Below, in pieces: positions 45,079 through 57,082 of a stretch of DNA of 64,000 bases (position 1 is its first letter; every line of letters starts with the position of its first letter). The position numbers and the translations under genes are program-made. Source of the DNA: Atriophallophorus winterbourni (taxonomy: Eukaryota > Platyhelminthes > Trematoda > Plagiorchiida > Microphallidae); the NCBI GenBank assembly GCA_013407085.1, contig JACCGJ010020258.1, positions 124,001 through 188,000 on the forward strand, read 5' to 3'. Under the pieces are notes generated by a model. It searched no databases. It worked only from the letters and a program-made list of their open reading frames with translations, and was not told where the DNA came from.

Positions 45079-46319
45079 TTGCAAATAAAATGTTAAAAAT
45101 CTAGTAATCGATTTAAAAAAGACGGAAATGGAACATAAATTCTTCGTGAATGGTGGCTATAAAACATCATTTAGACCCAGAATCGACACGCGAGATATCA
45201 ATATGCCTTACCTGTCATCCTTGGCACCACGTCAATCTCACTATAAATACCCGTTATTCTAACATTTAACAATCAAATCATTTCTATTTTATCATTTATT
45301 AACCAAAATGTACATACGCTACCACCCGTTGCTTTATAGGCAAATATATTCACAAATGGTTCTTGATAGACAGGCGCAAAACATAAAACCAACATAAAAT
45401 TGGTAAGTTCAGCATTCATATGAATATGTCTTCAATCTCAACAGTTTTTAATGTTCAGCTTACCTTATATCCCGCACGTTTAATTCCATCATGCCACTTC
45501 TGTAGTCGGAGTCGGAATTACAATTTTCGATGTTCAAACGTTTTAATTTTCGTCAGCTGTTTTGTTGAGGTGATTCTATCCATTTGATCGTTGGAAGGTT
45601 GAACTCAGCGATGCAGGAGATCACGGTTGTCCAAAGATAACTAGGAACACACCAACTGTATACTAGCAGATCGGTCTAATGTGCATGTCACAATATTTGT
45701 GTTAAATTGAAGTTCGCACGAGCCTAATTCAGGCAATATTGATTAGCGAGAACGCAAATGATGAATGGTCATATAGAAAGATCGATATGAAATCATCATC
45801 AACAAATCATCAGCTAATCAAGACGGCATGCGTTTGTTGAGGTTTAATGAAGCTAATCAATATGCGCACAAGTGGATCTTTGTTCGAGCGCACATGACCG
45901 ACTCGAAACCTTCACCATTTATTTTGTGGATGAGTATAGTGTGATTGATTAAACTGTTGACCTAAATTTGAGGTTGATTTGATTGCTTAATTTGAATTGT
46001 GCTTGTTACTCCTGTGCTACCGTTGCTCTGAATCGATAGCGTACAATCAAGATCTTTATTACTCAATATAGTTAGGTGGAACGTATTCCTCAGAGTAGAT
46101 ATGGTTCAGTTCTAGAGCTTGGTTCGAATGCTCGTGACAGGAACGTTTATGATTGAAATGCATCTTACCGATGCTGTCGTTAAGCAATATTTCGTTCTTT
46201 AACCATTTACCAGTTCAGCTTCTTAGTTCAATTCAATTCTCGAGTTCCTGAGGACAAACGCGAAGCTCACTTCGATTGATTTCTTGAGATTATATATTGG
46301 CCACACCCGAAAATCTTTT
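45079..46319. other. No recognised coding sequence
   Basis: AT-rich DNA without long open frames or recognised repeats. I see nothing that can be named here. Confidence 0.4.
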
Positions 46320-46640
46320 ACTGCTGGTTTCCGGCTAGCAGCTAATCACTTTTTTAAGAGCATCACTCCATGCAAAATATTGACCCGTCTAACTGTTTTA
46401 CCGGCTTCATTTTTACTTACAGCTTCAAACAAATAGTTAAACCAGATGACGGAGTGATCACATAGTTCCATCGAACTTTCGTATGCGAGGTTATCAATGT
46501 CGTCTACATTGCATGTAAGAACTGATCTAAGAGTAAAGGTGGACGTGTTTCGCGTTATCTGGTATTACATGCAATGTTGTTTTAAAGAGGAATATCGTCA
46601 AGCAACTCACTGAATGCGCGTTCGAGGGAGTGTTCTGGGT
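46320..46640 (-). pseudogene. CR1-type endonuclease C-terminal fragment
   Basis: The minus strand reads PEHSLERAFSELLDDIPL (matching QSLEYKFREIITFTPLYNH in B1), then a degraded segment with NVDDIDNLAYESSMELCDHSVIWFNYLFEA, which aligns with the SDHLVLSFEFVC end of the endonuclease. Both flanks are unassigned. It is a small relic, with group unknown. Confidence 0.55.
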
Positions 46641-47046
46641 GAAACATTGGTGTCATAAAACATTGTTAAGAATAAATAGGAGCTACGAACGGCATCAAGA
46701 AATTAATTAAAACCAAAAAAATCAGATAAAACCATGAGTGTTTGTAAACTCTTACCTAATTTTATATTGCAGATAAAAAATTAGTAGAATCTTCAGTTTA
46801 TTAATTTATTTTGCTCATAGAGATGTAGCGGGTGATAGCGGATATTTTTTAAATCAGAGGTAAAATGGTTAACTTAATGAATATGTTCTTTGTGTAAATA
46901 ATGATCAAACAAAAATAAATACTAAAGTTTGGCTTCAGAAACAGAAGCTTCGTCAGACTTAAGGTGCAGTAAGAACACAGATCAAGCTTGAATTCCATTC
47001 ACCTAAAAATTCTAAACGGGATAAGCACAACACAGGCCATGGTGGG

Positions 47047-47524
47047 TGCAGCTGATTATGATTTGGAGCGGGGCCTTTGAATCGGCCGTGCTCAAAATTA
47101 ATGTTTTCATGCGTTTTTATTTTTTCAGTCAACACGGAACCTTTTGTTTTTGAAACGTTTTAACATGTCGCGAACATGTAAACGAAGGACGTTTGATGCC
47201 CCGCACGCTTTAAATGCTGCGAAATATTTTTATTTTGAAGGATGGGGAATTTGCTGCGCCGGTCAGAAAAATGCGAGAGAAAAATCATACATGGGGGTTT
47301 AAAAATCGTGCAGCATGACTTTTCACCAACATCCATCACAATCACAAAGCCTTATGCCTGCAGACGAAACCGAAGCTGTTTTGATTTTGAATGTGACTGG
47401 CAGTCTCAAATTTTCCCATCAAAGTTTGACGTCCCTCTTATTCGTATTGAAATTCTGCGTTTAAACTATTTTGATTAACTGAAAATTCGTTTTAACGAAT
47501 AAAGTTTTCTTCTTCTTCTTCTTC
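47047..47524 (+). mobile_element. Unclassified 478-bp insert with TTC tail
   Basis: It interrupts the first R unit. The plus-strand right end has GAATAAAG and then TCTTCTTC-type repeats (47508-47524), as at the 3' end of a retroposed sequence. A 78-codon open frame inside has no recognised similarity. The family is unknown. Confidence 0.5.
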
Positions 47525-47567
47525 ATGATATAGAGTTGCGTTTGATATCTACTGACGCACCACCAAC

Positions 47568-49411
47568 CCTGTTGTTGTTGGCCTCCTTCGGTCGATGTTG
47601 ACCATGGATGTACATAAAAATCGCATGAATTTTCATGTTCTACAGCTTATCGAATGATTAAGCAGTACGATTCGGGAGGAACAATCTCTTCCACAAAGCT
47701 TGCAGCGTTAATCAGAACCGGGTTGTGGTGCTTCAGTTGCACGCCGACGGCGTGATCTATGTACAGCAGCCAAGAGCTGTATTTGCTCATCCGCAGCTTG
47801 CAGACGACGCTTTGCACAATGCCTCCAATGTCAGCGGTCAAGAGCAAGTTCTTCCCAACGCGCGGGGTCAATGCCAAGAGTTTCCATATCTATTTTGCAA
47901 ACGTCTTTGTACTGCATGTGCGGTCTGCATGATGGTCGACTTCATAATTGCAACTCACCATAGAGTAGATCTTTCGGAATACGACCATTCTCCATTTTGT
48001 AGACATGATCAAGCCACCGCAGGCGGCGCTGTCGTAATAGGGTGAACATGCTCTGTACACCAGCTTTTTAAAGCACTTCAACATTAGTCACTCTGTCCAT
48101 CCACGATATGTTCAAAATACGACGGATGCTTCGTAGATGGAAAGCGTTCAGCTTCCGTTCGTGTCTTGCGTGGGTGGTCCAGGTTTCACTGCCGTACAGT
48201 AAAGCATTTAGTACGCACCATCATCTTTGTCTTTACAGTCAGCTTGCGAATACCCCAAAGACGAGAGTTCAATCGGGACAAAATGACAGCTGCTTTGTTA
48301 ATCCGCTTATAAATCTCCTTGTCTAGCGAGACACACTCCTCCTGCCAGCACTGAAAAAGCAAATGGTGAAGAGTTTGTAATAATGCTGCTCTACAGCATT
48401 TAATGAGCTTAGGTGGAATTCCGTCGTCACCAGTGGCCTTCCCATTTGCTAAGCGGTCGATTGCCCTTTTGACCTCATCAAGAGTAGTGGAAGTATCTAG
48501 ATATTCAATAGTCGGCAACCGCTCGACATTTTCAAGTACATGCGGTAAAACCGTACTGTCCCTAGAGTAGAGAGAGGAGAAGTGCTCTACACATTTTTCC
48601 ATCTGTTGAGTATTGTCGATAATCGGATTAACAGACATATATTTAATGGGAGTCGTTTTAAGTTTTTTTGCACTAATGGCTATCTTGATCCCATCATACA
48701 TACCGTGAAAATTTCCACTAACCGCAGCATTTTGGATATTGAGGCTAATTTCAGCCCAATAGTCATTTGTACATCGTCTTTCAGTCTGTTAGATCTTATT
48801 TCTAGCTGCTCTTAGAAGTCGTTAGTTTTCATCTGTAGGCATTCCTTTGAACCTCATGAATGCTGACCGTTTCTCATCCAACAAAGTCATCTCAGAAGCT
48901 TTTGCTTCGAACCGAAAGTGGAAAGTGTGACTCGGCATATGCAGCCTTTTATCGATTCCCAGTTTTCTGAAGCCGATTCGAGTGGGGTTGTCTTGTTGAA
49001 CTCGGCTGTGAATGCTTTTGCAAATCGCGCACCTAGATTATGTGCGCACATGTGAGTGACGTCTATCCTAGTCTTGACAAACAATTTAGTGCAGTGAAAT
49101 CTCTTATGAAGAAGCTTTAGTTTTACACAGACCAGTGAATGATCAGTGTTGCATTCTGCGCTTTGATATGATCTGTTGAGAAGTACGCTTTTTTCATTAG
49201 TGCGCTAACAAGAATAAGATCAATTTGATGCCAATGCTTAGAGTGAGGATGCTTCCAAGAGACTTTATGTTGTGGTTTTGTTTTGAAAGAAAGTGTTACT
49301 GACGCAAAGACAGAACTGTGTGTATATTTCTAAAACGCGTTGACCATCTTCATTGATTTTAACTAGGCCGAGCCTCCCGAGACAGTTTTGCAAAGAATTG
49401 TAATCGATATA
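47568..49411 (-). mobile_element. RTE-type LINE, internally deleted
   Basis: Minus-strand element with an AAC tail (47568-47582 as GTTGTTGTTG on the plus strand), inserted in an R unit. The target duplication is about 15 bases (ACTGACGCACCACCA near 47551 and ACTGACGCACGACCA near 49418). It spans part of the endonuclease, the linker and a deleted reverse transcriptase. Confidence 0.8.
47580..49405 (-). pseudogene. RTE-type endonuclease/reverse transcriptase with deleted catalytic core
   Basis: In minus-strand order: endonuclease end (NCLGRLGLVKINEDGQRVLE, SNTFFQNKTTT, then HWHQIDLILVSALMKK at about 49200), linker (NLGARFAKAF, NWESIKGCI, 48890-49080), and reverse transcriptase N-terminus (LANGKATGDDGIPPKLIKCC, about 48420). 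At about 48345 it jumps from LLFQCWQEE to SLDKEIYKRINKAAVILSRLNS, deleting GVKQG and FADD. The rest (48240 down to 47600) is the C-terminal domain, out of frame. It shares the family of the copy at 28177. Confidence 0.82.
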
Positions 49412-50974
49412 AATATCAACTGACGCACGACCACTTCTACGTGCCGCATAATCCCTCAATTGTTTTCGTCTTGGCTAGTGTGAGAGACCGATAAGCTCGA
49501 TTAAGTACTTGGTACGCACAATTAGGGTCACGAACGTTAGTGATTATCCGATGCATAACCAGACGCCAGATTGTGGAGATATCAGCCACATCCACCTTAG
49601 TGACTGCATTCTTACCAGCATTGTCATCTCAAACGCCTCAGTGTGAAGTTATTCCATGTATGGTTTTACCCCTCGCTTTATCGCTTCCACGTTATCAAGA
49701 TCAACGCCGTGACTTGTGTGGAGCACGTGTTCAACTAGTTCTGAAGCTCTGGTCAGTGATTGACGTTCACCTGAATTGCGTGGCTGCCTGCCGATTCTAT
49801 TTTTTCTGGCTGTTGATTCTTCTTAATACTGCCTATATATTTGCGTAGTGCGCCTGTCTGACTTTTCGGTAGATGATTTAAGGTAGATTCTACGCACATA
49901 GTCATATCTTCAGCATTTAAAGACTTTGCCTTTAGTGTGAAATTTATGCATTTTTCCAACGATCTTTGTATGATCTAAGGCAGTGGCCTATCTAATAATT
50001 GCATCACTTGGAAATAATGTTAAGCGCTTAAATGCAAAATGTTTCTGCCCGATCAGGGAATAATAATCATGAAAATAAGACAGTTTGTAATGAGTCAATG
50101 GAAGCATTTGATTGGTCACGTTTCAATTCTGACACAAAAGCTTCATCAAACAAAGGGTTTCCGTTCGAAGACATCATGCTTGGATTCCATTTACTTAACC
50201 AATCCTAAACTGACAAAGCAATACACAGGTCACGGCGGTTCTCCGCTCATTAAGTTAGACAGGCGAGATCAATATCAACTGACGCACCACCAGCCCTATG
50301 TGCCGCATATTCCCTCAATTGTTTTCGTTTTGGCTGTTGTGCGAGACCGATAAGCTCCATTGAGTACTCGTTGCGCACAATTTGGGTCACGCACGTTAAT
50401 GATTATCCGATGCATAACCAGACGTTAGATTGTGGAGATATCAGCCCCATTTACCTTAGTAACTTCATTCTTACCAGCATTGCTATATCAACCGCACAGC
50501 GTGAAGCTGCTACATGTATTCTTTTATCCTTCGTTTTATCACTCCCACGTTATCAAGATCAACGCTGTGGCCTGTGAGGAGCACGTTTTCAGCTAGTTCT
50601 GAACCTCTTATCAGTTATTGATATTCACCGGAATTGCGTGGCCGCTTACCGTTTCGATTTTTTTGTGGCTTGAGTTTCTTCATAATATTGGCTACATCGT
50701 TGTGTATTGCGCTACCTGAGTTTTCGTTAGCTGATTTAAGGTCAAATCTACACATAGAATCATATCTTCATCATTTAAAGCCTTTGCACTTAGTGTGAAG
50801 TTTAAGCCATTTGCAAACAATCTTTGTTTGATCTGCGTCACTGGCCTATCTGATAATTCCATCTCTTTGAAATAATATCTAACGCTTTAGTAAAAAATGT
50901 TTCTGATCGATCAGGGAATCATAATTACGAACAAAAGAATGTTTGTATTTAATCGGCGCGAGCAGATGATTGGT

Positions 50975-51007
50975 CACGTTTCGATTCGGAGACAGAAGCT
51001 TCGTCAG
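50975..51007 (-). ncRNA. Hammerhead-like motif, R unit 3
   Basis: The minus strand has CTGACGA and GAAACGTG. Helix II carries one mismatch and a changed loop relative to the best copies. The cleavage base is G. Confidence 0.45.
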
Positions 51008-52132
51008 ACTTAGGGTGTCAGTACGAACAGACTTCAAGCTTGGATTCCATTCACATGACTAATACTAAACTGACTAAGAACTACACGGGTCACGGCGGTT
51101 CACCGCTTATTAAGTTAGATAGGCGAGATCAATATAAACTAACGCTCCACCAACCCCTACGTGACGCATAATCCCTCAATCGTTCTCGTCTTGACTGGTG
51201 TGAGACACCGAATAGCTCGATTGAGTAATCGGTGCTCGCACTTGGGATCACGCAAGTTAATGATTATCCGCTGCAGAACCCGACGCCAGATTGTGGAGAT
51301 ATCAACTCCATCCACGTTAGTGACTGCATTCTTACCAGCATTGTTATCTCAACCACCTCAGCGTCAAGTTGTTTCATGTATGGTTTTATTCCTTGCTTTA
51401 TCACTTCCACGTTATCAAGTTCAACGATATGGCCTGCGTGGAGCACGTGTTCAGCTCGTTCGGAACCTCTTATCAGTGATTAATATTCAACGGAATTGCG
51501 TGGCTGCTTACCGATTCGATTTTTGTAGCTTATGTATTTTCATAATATTGGCTATATAGTTGCGTAGTGCGCCTGCCTGAGTTTTCGGTAGCTGTTTTAA
51601 TGTAGATTTTACGCATGGAGTCATATCTTCAGCTTTCGAAGAATTTGCACTTAGTGTGAATTTTAAACTTTTTTCTAACAATGTTTGTTTGATCTAATGC
51701 AGTAGGATATTTGATAAGTTCATCACTTTGAAATAATTTTTGCGCTGTAGTGAAAAATGTTCCTGACCGATCAGGGAATCATAATCATTCACAAATGAAG
51801 AACGTTAAATGAATCGGCGCGAGCAGTTGATTGGTCACGTTTCGCTTCTGACATTGAAGCTTCGTCTGACTAAGCGTGTCTGTATGAACAGAATTCAAGC
51901 TTGGATTTCATTTTCATGACAAATACATAACTGACTAAGAACTACACAGTTCACGGCGGTTCTCCGCGCATTAATTTAGACAGGCGAGATCAATATCTAC
52001 AAACGCACCACCACCCTTACGGGACGCATAATCCCTCAATTGTTTTCGTCTTGGCTGGTTTGAGATACCGATTAGCTCGATTGAGTTCTCCTTGCGCACA
52101 CATGTGATCACGCACGATAATGATTATCCGCT

Positions 52133-52500
52133 TCAGAATCCGACGCCAGTTTGTGGAGATATCAACTCCATCCACCTTAGTGACTGCATTCTTACCAACA
52201 TTGTTATCCCAACCGCCTCAGCGTAAAGTTGTTCCATGTATGGTTTTACCCCTCGCTTCATTACTTCCACGTTATCAAATTTAACGATATGGCCTGCGTG
52301 GAGCACGTGTTCAGCTCGTTCGGAACCTCTTATCAGTGTTTGATATTCAACGGAATTGCGTGGCTGCTTACCGATTCGATGTTTTTGTGGCTTGAGTTTC
52401 TTCATAATATCGGCTATATAGTGGCGTAGAGCGCCTGCCTGAGTTTTCGGTAGCTGATTTGAGGTAGATTTCACGCATAGAGTAATATCTTCGTCTGTAA
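52133..52500 (-). pseudogene. Fused Penelope N-terminal/C-terminal ORF in an R unit
   Basis: One continuous frame reads from DEDITLCVKSTSNQLPKTQAG through KKLKPQKHRIGKQPRNS directly into VEYQTLIRGSERAEHVLHAGH and GVKPYMEQL. The N-terminal and post-GIY-YIG regions are thus fused in frame, without reverse transcriptase. The 5' part of the frame (beyond 52500) comes from the 431-bp insert. Other units have the same junction with different frameshifts. Confidence 0.7.
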
Positions 52501-52930
52501 CCGAAAATTCGGTCCGGGAAAAATCGAGTTCAGCGTCAAAGATTTCAGTCACGTTATAAACACCAATGTGTCTATCCACCGTTGAGATACGCGTTCAAAC
52601 CCACCAATATATTGACAAGACAATACGTGAGATGAGTACGGTACTATTGAAGCAAAATAATTATACAATAAAAATAGCAAACTTCAATTATTCCGCTTCG
52701 TACTGAATCCAATAACAAGAATATTCAACAGCATCAATGACCACGAATGATTGCAACTTCAAATAGCGCGCAAACGGCCAAATAAAGATACACAAATATA
52801 GGATCAAGAACAAATAAATTCAAGTAGTTCGGTAAAACAAAAATGGTAAAAATATACAAAAATACCAGCAGATTTAAACAGTTAGTTGTCAATAAAATAA
52901 ATTCAATGTACATCTTACATCATCCTTCAA
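52500..52930. mobile_element. 431-bp insert in an R unit
   Basis: Sequence between ATATCTTCGTC and ATCCTTCAAAG, where all other units read straight through, is absent from the other units. It is AT-rich with no coding similarity, no clear terminal inverted repeat and no simple tail. Boundaries are accurate to about 10 bases. Confidence 0.6.
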
Positions 52931-53127
52931 AGAATTTGCACTTAGTGTGAATTTTAAACCTTTTTCCAACAATGTTTGTATGATCTACTGGAGTGGCCTA
53001 TCTGATAAGTTCATCACTCTGAAACAATATTTAGCGCTGTACTGAAAAATGTTTCTGACTGATCAGGGAATAATAATCATGAACAAACGAAAAAATTTCA
53101 ATGAATCGGCGCGAGCAGTTTTTTGGT

Positions 53128-53160
53128 CACGTTTCGCTTCTGACACAGAAGCTTCTTCAG
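53128..53160 (-). ncRNA. Hammerhead-like motif, R unit 5
   Basis: The minus strand has CTGAAGA (allowed at the variable seventh position), a 7-bp helix II and GAAACGTG. The cleavage base is G. Confidence 0.5.
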
Positions 53161-54850
53161 ACTAAGCGTGTCAGTACGAATAGACTTCAGGCTTGGATTC
53201 CATTCGTATTATCAATCCGAAACTGACTGAGAACTACACAAGTCACGCCGCATCTCTGCTCAATAAGTTAGAAAGGCGAGATCAATATCTGCTAACGCAC
53301 CACCACTCCTACGTGCCGCATAATCCCTCAATTGTTTTCGTCTTGGCTGGTTTAAGAGACCGATTAGCTCGATTGAGTTCTCCTTCGCACACATGGGATC
53401 ACGCACGTTAATGATTATCCGCTTCAGAATCCGACGCCAGTGTTTGGAGATATCAGCCTTATCCACGTTAGTAACTGCATCCTTATCAGCATTCTTATTT
53501 CAACCTCCTCAACATGAAGTTGTTTCATCTATGGTTTTACACCTCGCTTCATCACTGCTACGTTATCAAGATCATCGCCGTGGCCTGTGTGGAGCACGTG
53601 TTCAGCTAGTTCTCAAAATCTTATCAGTGATTGATATTCACCGGAATTGCGTGGCTGCTTACCGATTCAATTTTTGTGTGGCTAGAGTTTCGTCATAATA
53701 TTGGCTATATAATTGCGTAGTGCGCCTGCCTGAGTTTTCGGTAGCTGATTTAAGGTCAATTCTACGCATGAAATTATATCTTCATTATTTAAAGCCTTTG
53801 CAATCAGTGTGATGTTTAAGCCTTTTCACAAAAATCTTTTTTGTATCTACTGCATTGTGCTATCTGAAAAGTTGATCACTTTGAAATAATATTTAGCGCT
53901 GTACTGAAAAATGTTCCTGACCGATCAGGGAATCATATACATGAATATAAGAAATCTTTGCCATGAATCGGCGCGAGCAGTTGATTGGTCACGTTCTGCT
54001 TCTGACACAGAAGCGTCATCAGACTAAAGGTGTAAGTACGAACAGACTTCAATCTTGGATTCCATTCACATGACAAATCCTTTACTGACTAAGAACTACA
54101 CAGTTCACGGCGGTTCTTCGCTATTAGTTTAGACAGGCGAGATCAATATCCGCCAACGCACCAGCACCCCTACGTGCCGCATAATCCCTCAATTGTTTCC
54201 TCATGACTGTTGTGAGAGACCGAATAGCTCGATTGAGTCCTCGGTGCGCACACTTGGGGTCACGCACGTTATCGATTATACGCTGCAGCACCGGACGCCA
54301 GATTTTGGAGATATCAGCCCCTTCCACGTTAGTGACTGCATTCTTACTAACATTGTTATCTCAACCGCCTCAGCGTGAAGTTATTTCATCTATGGTTTTA
54401 CACCTCGCTTCATCACTGCTACGTTATCAAGATCATCGCCGTGGCCCGTGTGGAGCACGTGTTTAGCTGGTTCGGAACCTCTTATCAGTGATTGATATTC
54501 ACCGGAATTGCGTGGCTGCTTACCGATTCGATTTTTGTGTGGCTTGAGTTTCGTCATAATATTGGCATTATAATTGCGTAGTGCGTTTGCCTGAGTTTTC
54601 GGTAGCTAATCGAATGTCAATTCTTCGCATGAAATCATATCTTCATCCTTTAAAGCCTTTGCAATTGGTGTGGAGTTTAGGCTTTTTTCCAACAATCTTT
54701 GTTTGATCTGCGTGAATGGCCTATCTGATAAGTTCATTACTTTGAAATAATATTTAGCGCTGTACTGAAAAAATGTTCTTGACCGACCAGGGAATCATAA
54801 TCATGAACAAAAGAATGTTTGTAATGAATCAGCGCGAGCAGTTGATTGGT

Positions 54851-54883
54851 CACGTTTCGCTTCTGACACAGAAGCTTCGTCAG
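54851..54883 (-). ncRNA. Hammerhead-like motif, R unit 7
   Basis: The minus strand has CTGACGA, one extra A, a perfect 7-bp helix II with loop TGT, and GAAACGTG. It is identical in the core to 19758-19790. The cleavage base is G. Confidence 0.6.
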
Positions 54884-55137
54884 TCTAAGGGTGTCACTAC
54901 GAACAGACATCAAGCTTGGATTCCATTCACATGACTGATCCTAAACTGACTATGAACTACACAGTCCAAGGTGGTTCTCCGCTCATTAAATTAAACAGTC
55001 GAGATCAATATCTACTGACGCACCACCACCCCTACGTGCCGCATAATCCCTCAATTGTTTTCGTCTTGTCTTGTGTGAGAGACCGATTATCTCGGCTGAG
55101 AACTCGGTGCGCACACTTGGGGTCATGCACGTTAATA

Positions 55138-55366
55138 TGTAGCAACCTGTAATTTCGCTTTTCTTTCCAATTGTATTTTCGTTTTCATCGATGCATGCAT
55201 TAATCAGCAATTTGTACATACTTATCTTTGTACCATTTCCATCCATTAAATTAGAAATTATCGTTTTTTCCGATAATCGATATTGCTATATCGATCTATC
55301 GATTTCTTCTTGTCATATTCACTCATTGACTATTGATCTTCTGTTTCGTTAAATGAGTTTTTGTTA
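55138..55366. mobile_element. Solo LTR, left part
   Basis: Starts with TGTAGC at 55138 and is cut by the Gypsy element at 55366; the right part is 63016-63346, ending GCTACA. Together they make about 560 bp with TG/CA ends. The flanks are AATA (55134-55137) and AATG (63347-63350), a 4-bp target duplication with one change in the R sequence AATGATT. No internal region was found, so I read it as a solo LTR of an unidentified element. Confidence 0.6.
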
Positions 55367-55753
55367 TATGGCATTTTTCTGTAAACATTTTTGTTTGTAT
55401 CAATCAATGTACACTTTTTGAATTGTAACCGGATTTTACGAATATAAATTTCCGTCCGCTCGGAGTTGCTCTTCTCATCTCCTTTGATACCCGTACTGCG
55501 TGCTTGGAATTCTGACTCTGGATTGTGGAAAGATTGCTTGCTTGCTATAAAAAGACCGCTCCATATTTCAGCCGCACCTAATTCTTGGATTTACCGCGGT
55601 TGCTTCTGTGATAATACTTTGACGTCTGGACTGGAGTAGTCAATTGCCAATCCGGGGAGAATCGCTTTCAATTCAATTAAAGAATTATTGTGAGTGGTTA
55701 GCTTTTCACTGTTTGCACACATACTGTAATTTCACGTAGCCTGAACCACCACA
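55367..55753 (+). repeat. Gypsy element 5' LTR
   Basis: 387 bp, matching 62625-63011 with about 15 mismatches counted by eye. It starts TATGGC and ends CCACA. A TATAAAAAG at about 55547-55555 is a likely promoter TATA box. GTTA flanks the element at 55363-55366 and 63012-63015. The LTR divergence means the insertion is not very recent. Confidence 0.92.
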
Positions 55754-55756
55754 ATT

Positions 55757-55768
55757 TGGTGAGCCCGA
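55757..55768 (+). promoter_or_regulatory. Primer-binding site
   Basis: TGGTGAGCCCGA lies three bases after the 5' LTR and begins with TGG, complementary to a tRNA CCA end. The tRNA was not identified. Confidence 0.75.
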
Positions 55769-55836
55769 TTATTTTCGTCATAGCATACTCCCCACTATTT
55801 TGATTTTGTAGCATATTTTTACATTTTTTTCTCAAT

Positions 55837-56651
55837 ATGGACAGTATCCCACAGAAACACCTATCCCAGCAGATATCTGTCATTTATCACTTCCTGAGTT
55901 TGGCGTAGCAAACCCTAGATTATGGTTTGCTCAAGTAAAAGCTATTTTCGAAACTCAACGCATTACTAGCCAAAAAGCAATGTACTGTTACGTCATAGGA
56001 AGTTTACCACACGCAGTCGCATCTGAAGTTGCTGATATCATATACAACAGACCTGCCGATAAACCGTATGATGTACTGAAATCAGCTTTGATATTGCATA
56101 TAGCAGCATTTGATGAGAAAAACTTACGCAAATTACTCTCGGGTATCGAACTAGGTGACAATACAACGTCGCAACTCCTTCGCCGAATGATCGAGTTACA
56201 GGGTACAACACCAGTTATCGAACCGATTTTAAAAGACTTGTGGCTGCAAAGACTACCCAGCGATGTTCAAAAACCACTTCCGGTGGTCGAAGAAGATTAC
56301 AAGTTAGATAAGCTTGCTGCTATCGCCGATCGAGTGTATGAAAATCATAAGCCAACCATTGCAGTAGTACAATCGCCTCATAAATCAACTCCTTCAACTT
56401 TAGAATCAGAGATCTCCGAGTTGAAATCGCGACTCGACGAACTTTGCATGCACATACATACTTCACGAAATGATCGATCTCGGTCATCACAGAGACACAG
56501 TCCGAATAAACGATATTCACGAAGTCGGAGTAAAGGGCCAGGTCCTTGCTATTACCACCGCAGATTCGGTGAACGCGCCTACAGATGCACCAGACCCTGC
56601 AGTTTTGTTTCCAAATCTAACGAGCAGGGAAACGATTATGCCAGGCAGTAG
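55837..56651 (+). pseudogene. gag: Gypsy Gag with CHCC motif
   Basis: The structural protein of the particle. The ATG at 55837 reads MDSIPQKH and is followed by a frameshift before 55905. From there the frame runs to 56651 (ANPRLWFAQVKAIFETQ, ASEVADIIYNRP, RKLLSGIELGDNTTSQLLRRM, then a basic, serine-rich stretch). Near the C-terminus C-Y-Y-H and CTRPC form a C-x2-H-x9-C-x3-C zinc motif, the CHCC type known from CsRn1-group Gypsy elements rather than the usual CCHC knuckle. The pol frame follows after a shift near 56645. Confidence 0.85.
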
Positions 56652-57082
56652 GAACGGCTGCACTGCCTGTCAACAAAGTTAGCCGTCTCCTCTATATCTC
56701 TGACAACACAACGAAATTGCGTTTTCTGGTAGACACCGGTGCGGAACTCAGCGTCATCCCACCTAACGAAACCGAACGCAAGTGTCCGTCGGGATTGACC
56801 CTTCAGGCGGCCAACGGTACTCGGATAGCCACTTATGGTCATCGGTCCCTAGCGGTAGACCTGGGCTTACGAAGATCGTTCCACTGGGTGTTCACCATTG
56901 CAGACGTGAAAACTCCTATTTTGGGTGCAGATTTTTTGTCTTATTTCAACCTCGCGTTAGACATAAGCCAACGAAGGCTTATTGATAACACCACGAAGTT
57001 AAATTCAAATACCATTACACACCCATACAGTCTATTCGAGTTTGGATTCCACTCGTCACCCAGCCTTGTAAGGAACTCATAG
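56652..57082 (+). pseudogene. pol: Gypsy protease
   Basis: Aspartic protease start of Pol: FLVDTGAELSVIPP with the catalytic DTGA at about 56735, then LQAANGTRIATYG and ILGADFLSYFNLALD. The frame ends at a TAG at 57080-57082 after HSSPSLVRNS, where the link to the reverse transcriptase begins in another frame. Confidence 0.85.

Larger units (their letters stand above)
46890..55137 (-). repeat. Tandem array of Penelope-derived repeat R (about 861-bp unit)
   Basis: Hammerhead-like landmarks at 50117, 50975, 51836, 53128, 53990 and 54851 are 858-862 bases apart, except one gap that is longer by a 431-bp insert. The first unit (landmark about 46935) is split by two larger inserts. Each minus-strand unit contains a Penelope N-terminal segment (NLSDRPV type), a fused C-terminal segment (HVLHAGH, VKPYMEQL, WRPVL, RKQLRDYAARR), and a non-coding part with the ribozyme-like motif. 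The array resumes at 63347 in phase. Confidence 0.88.
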
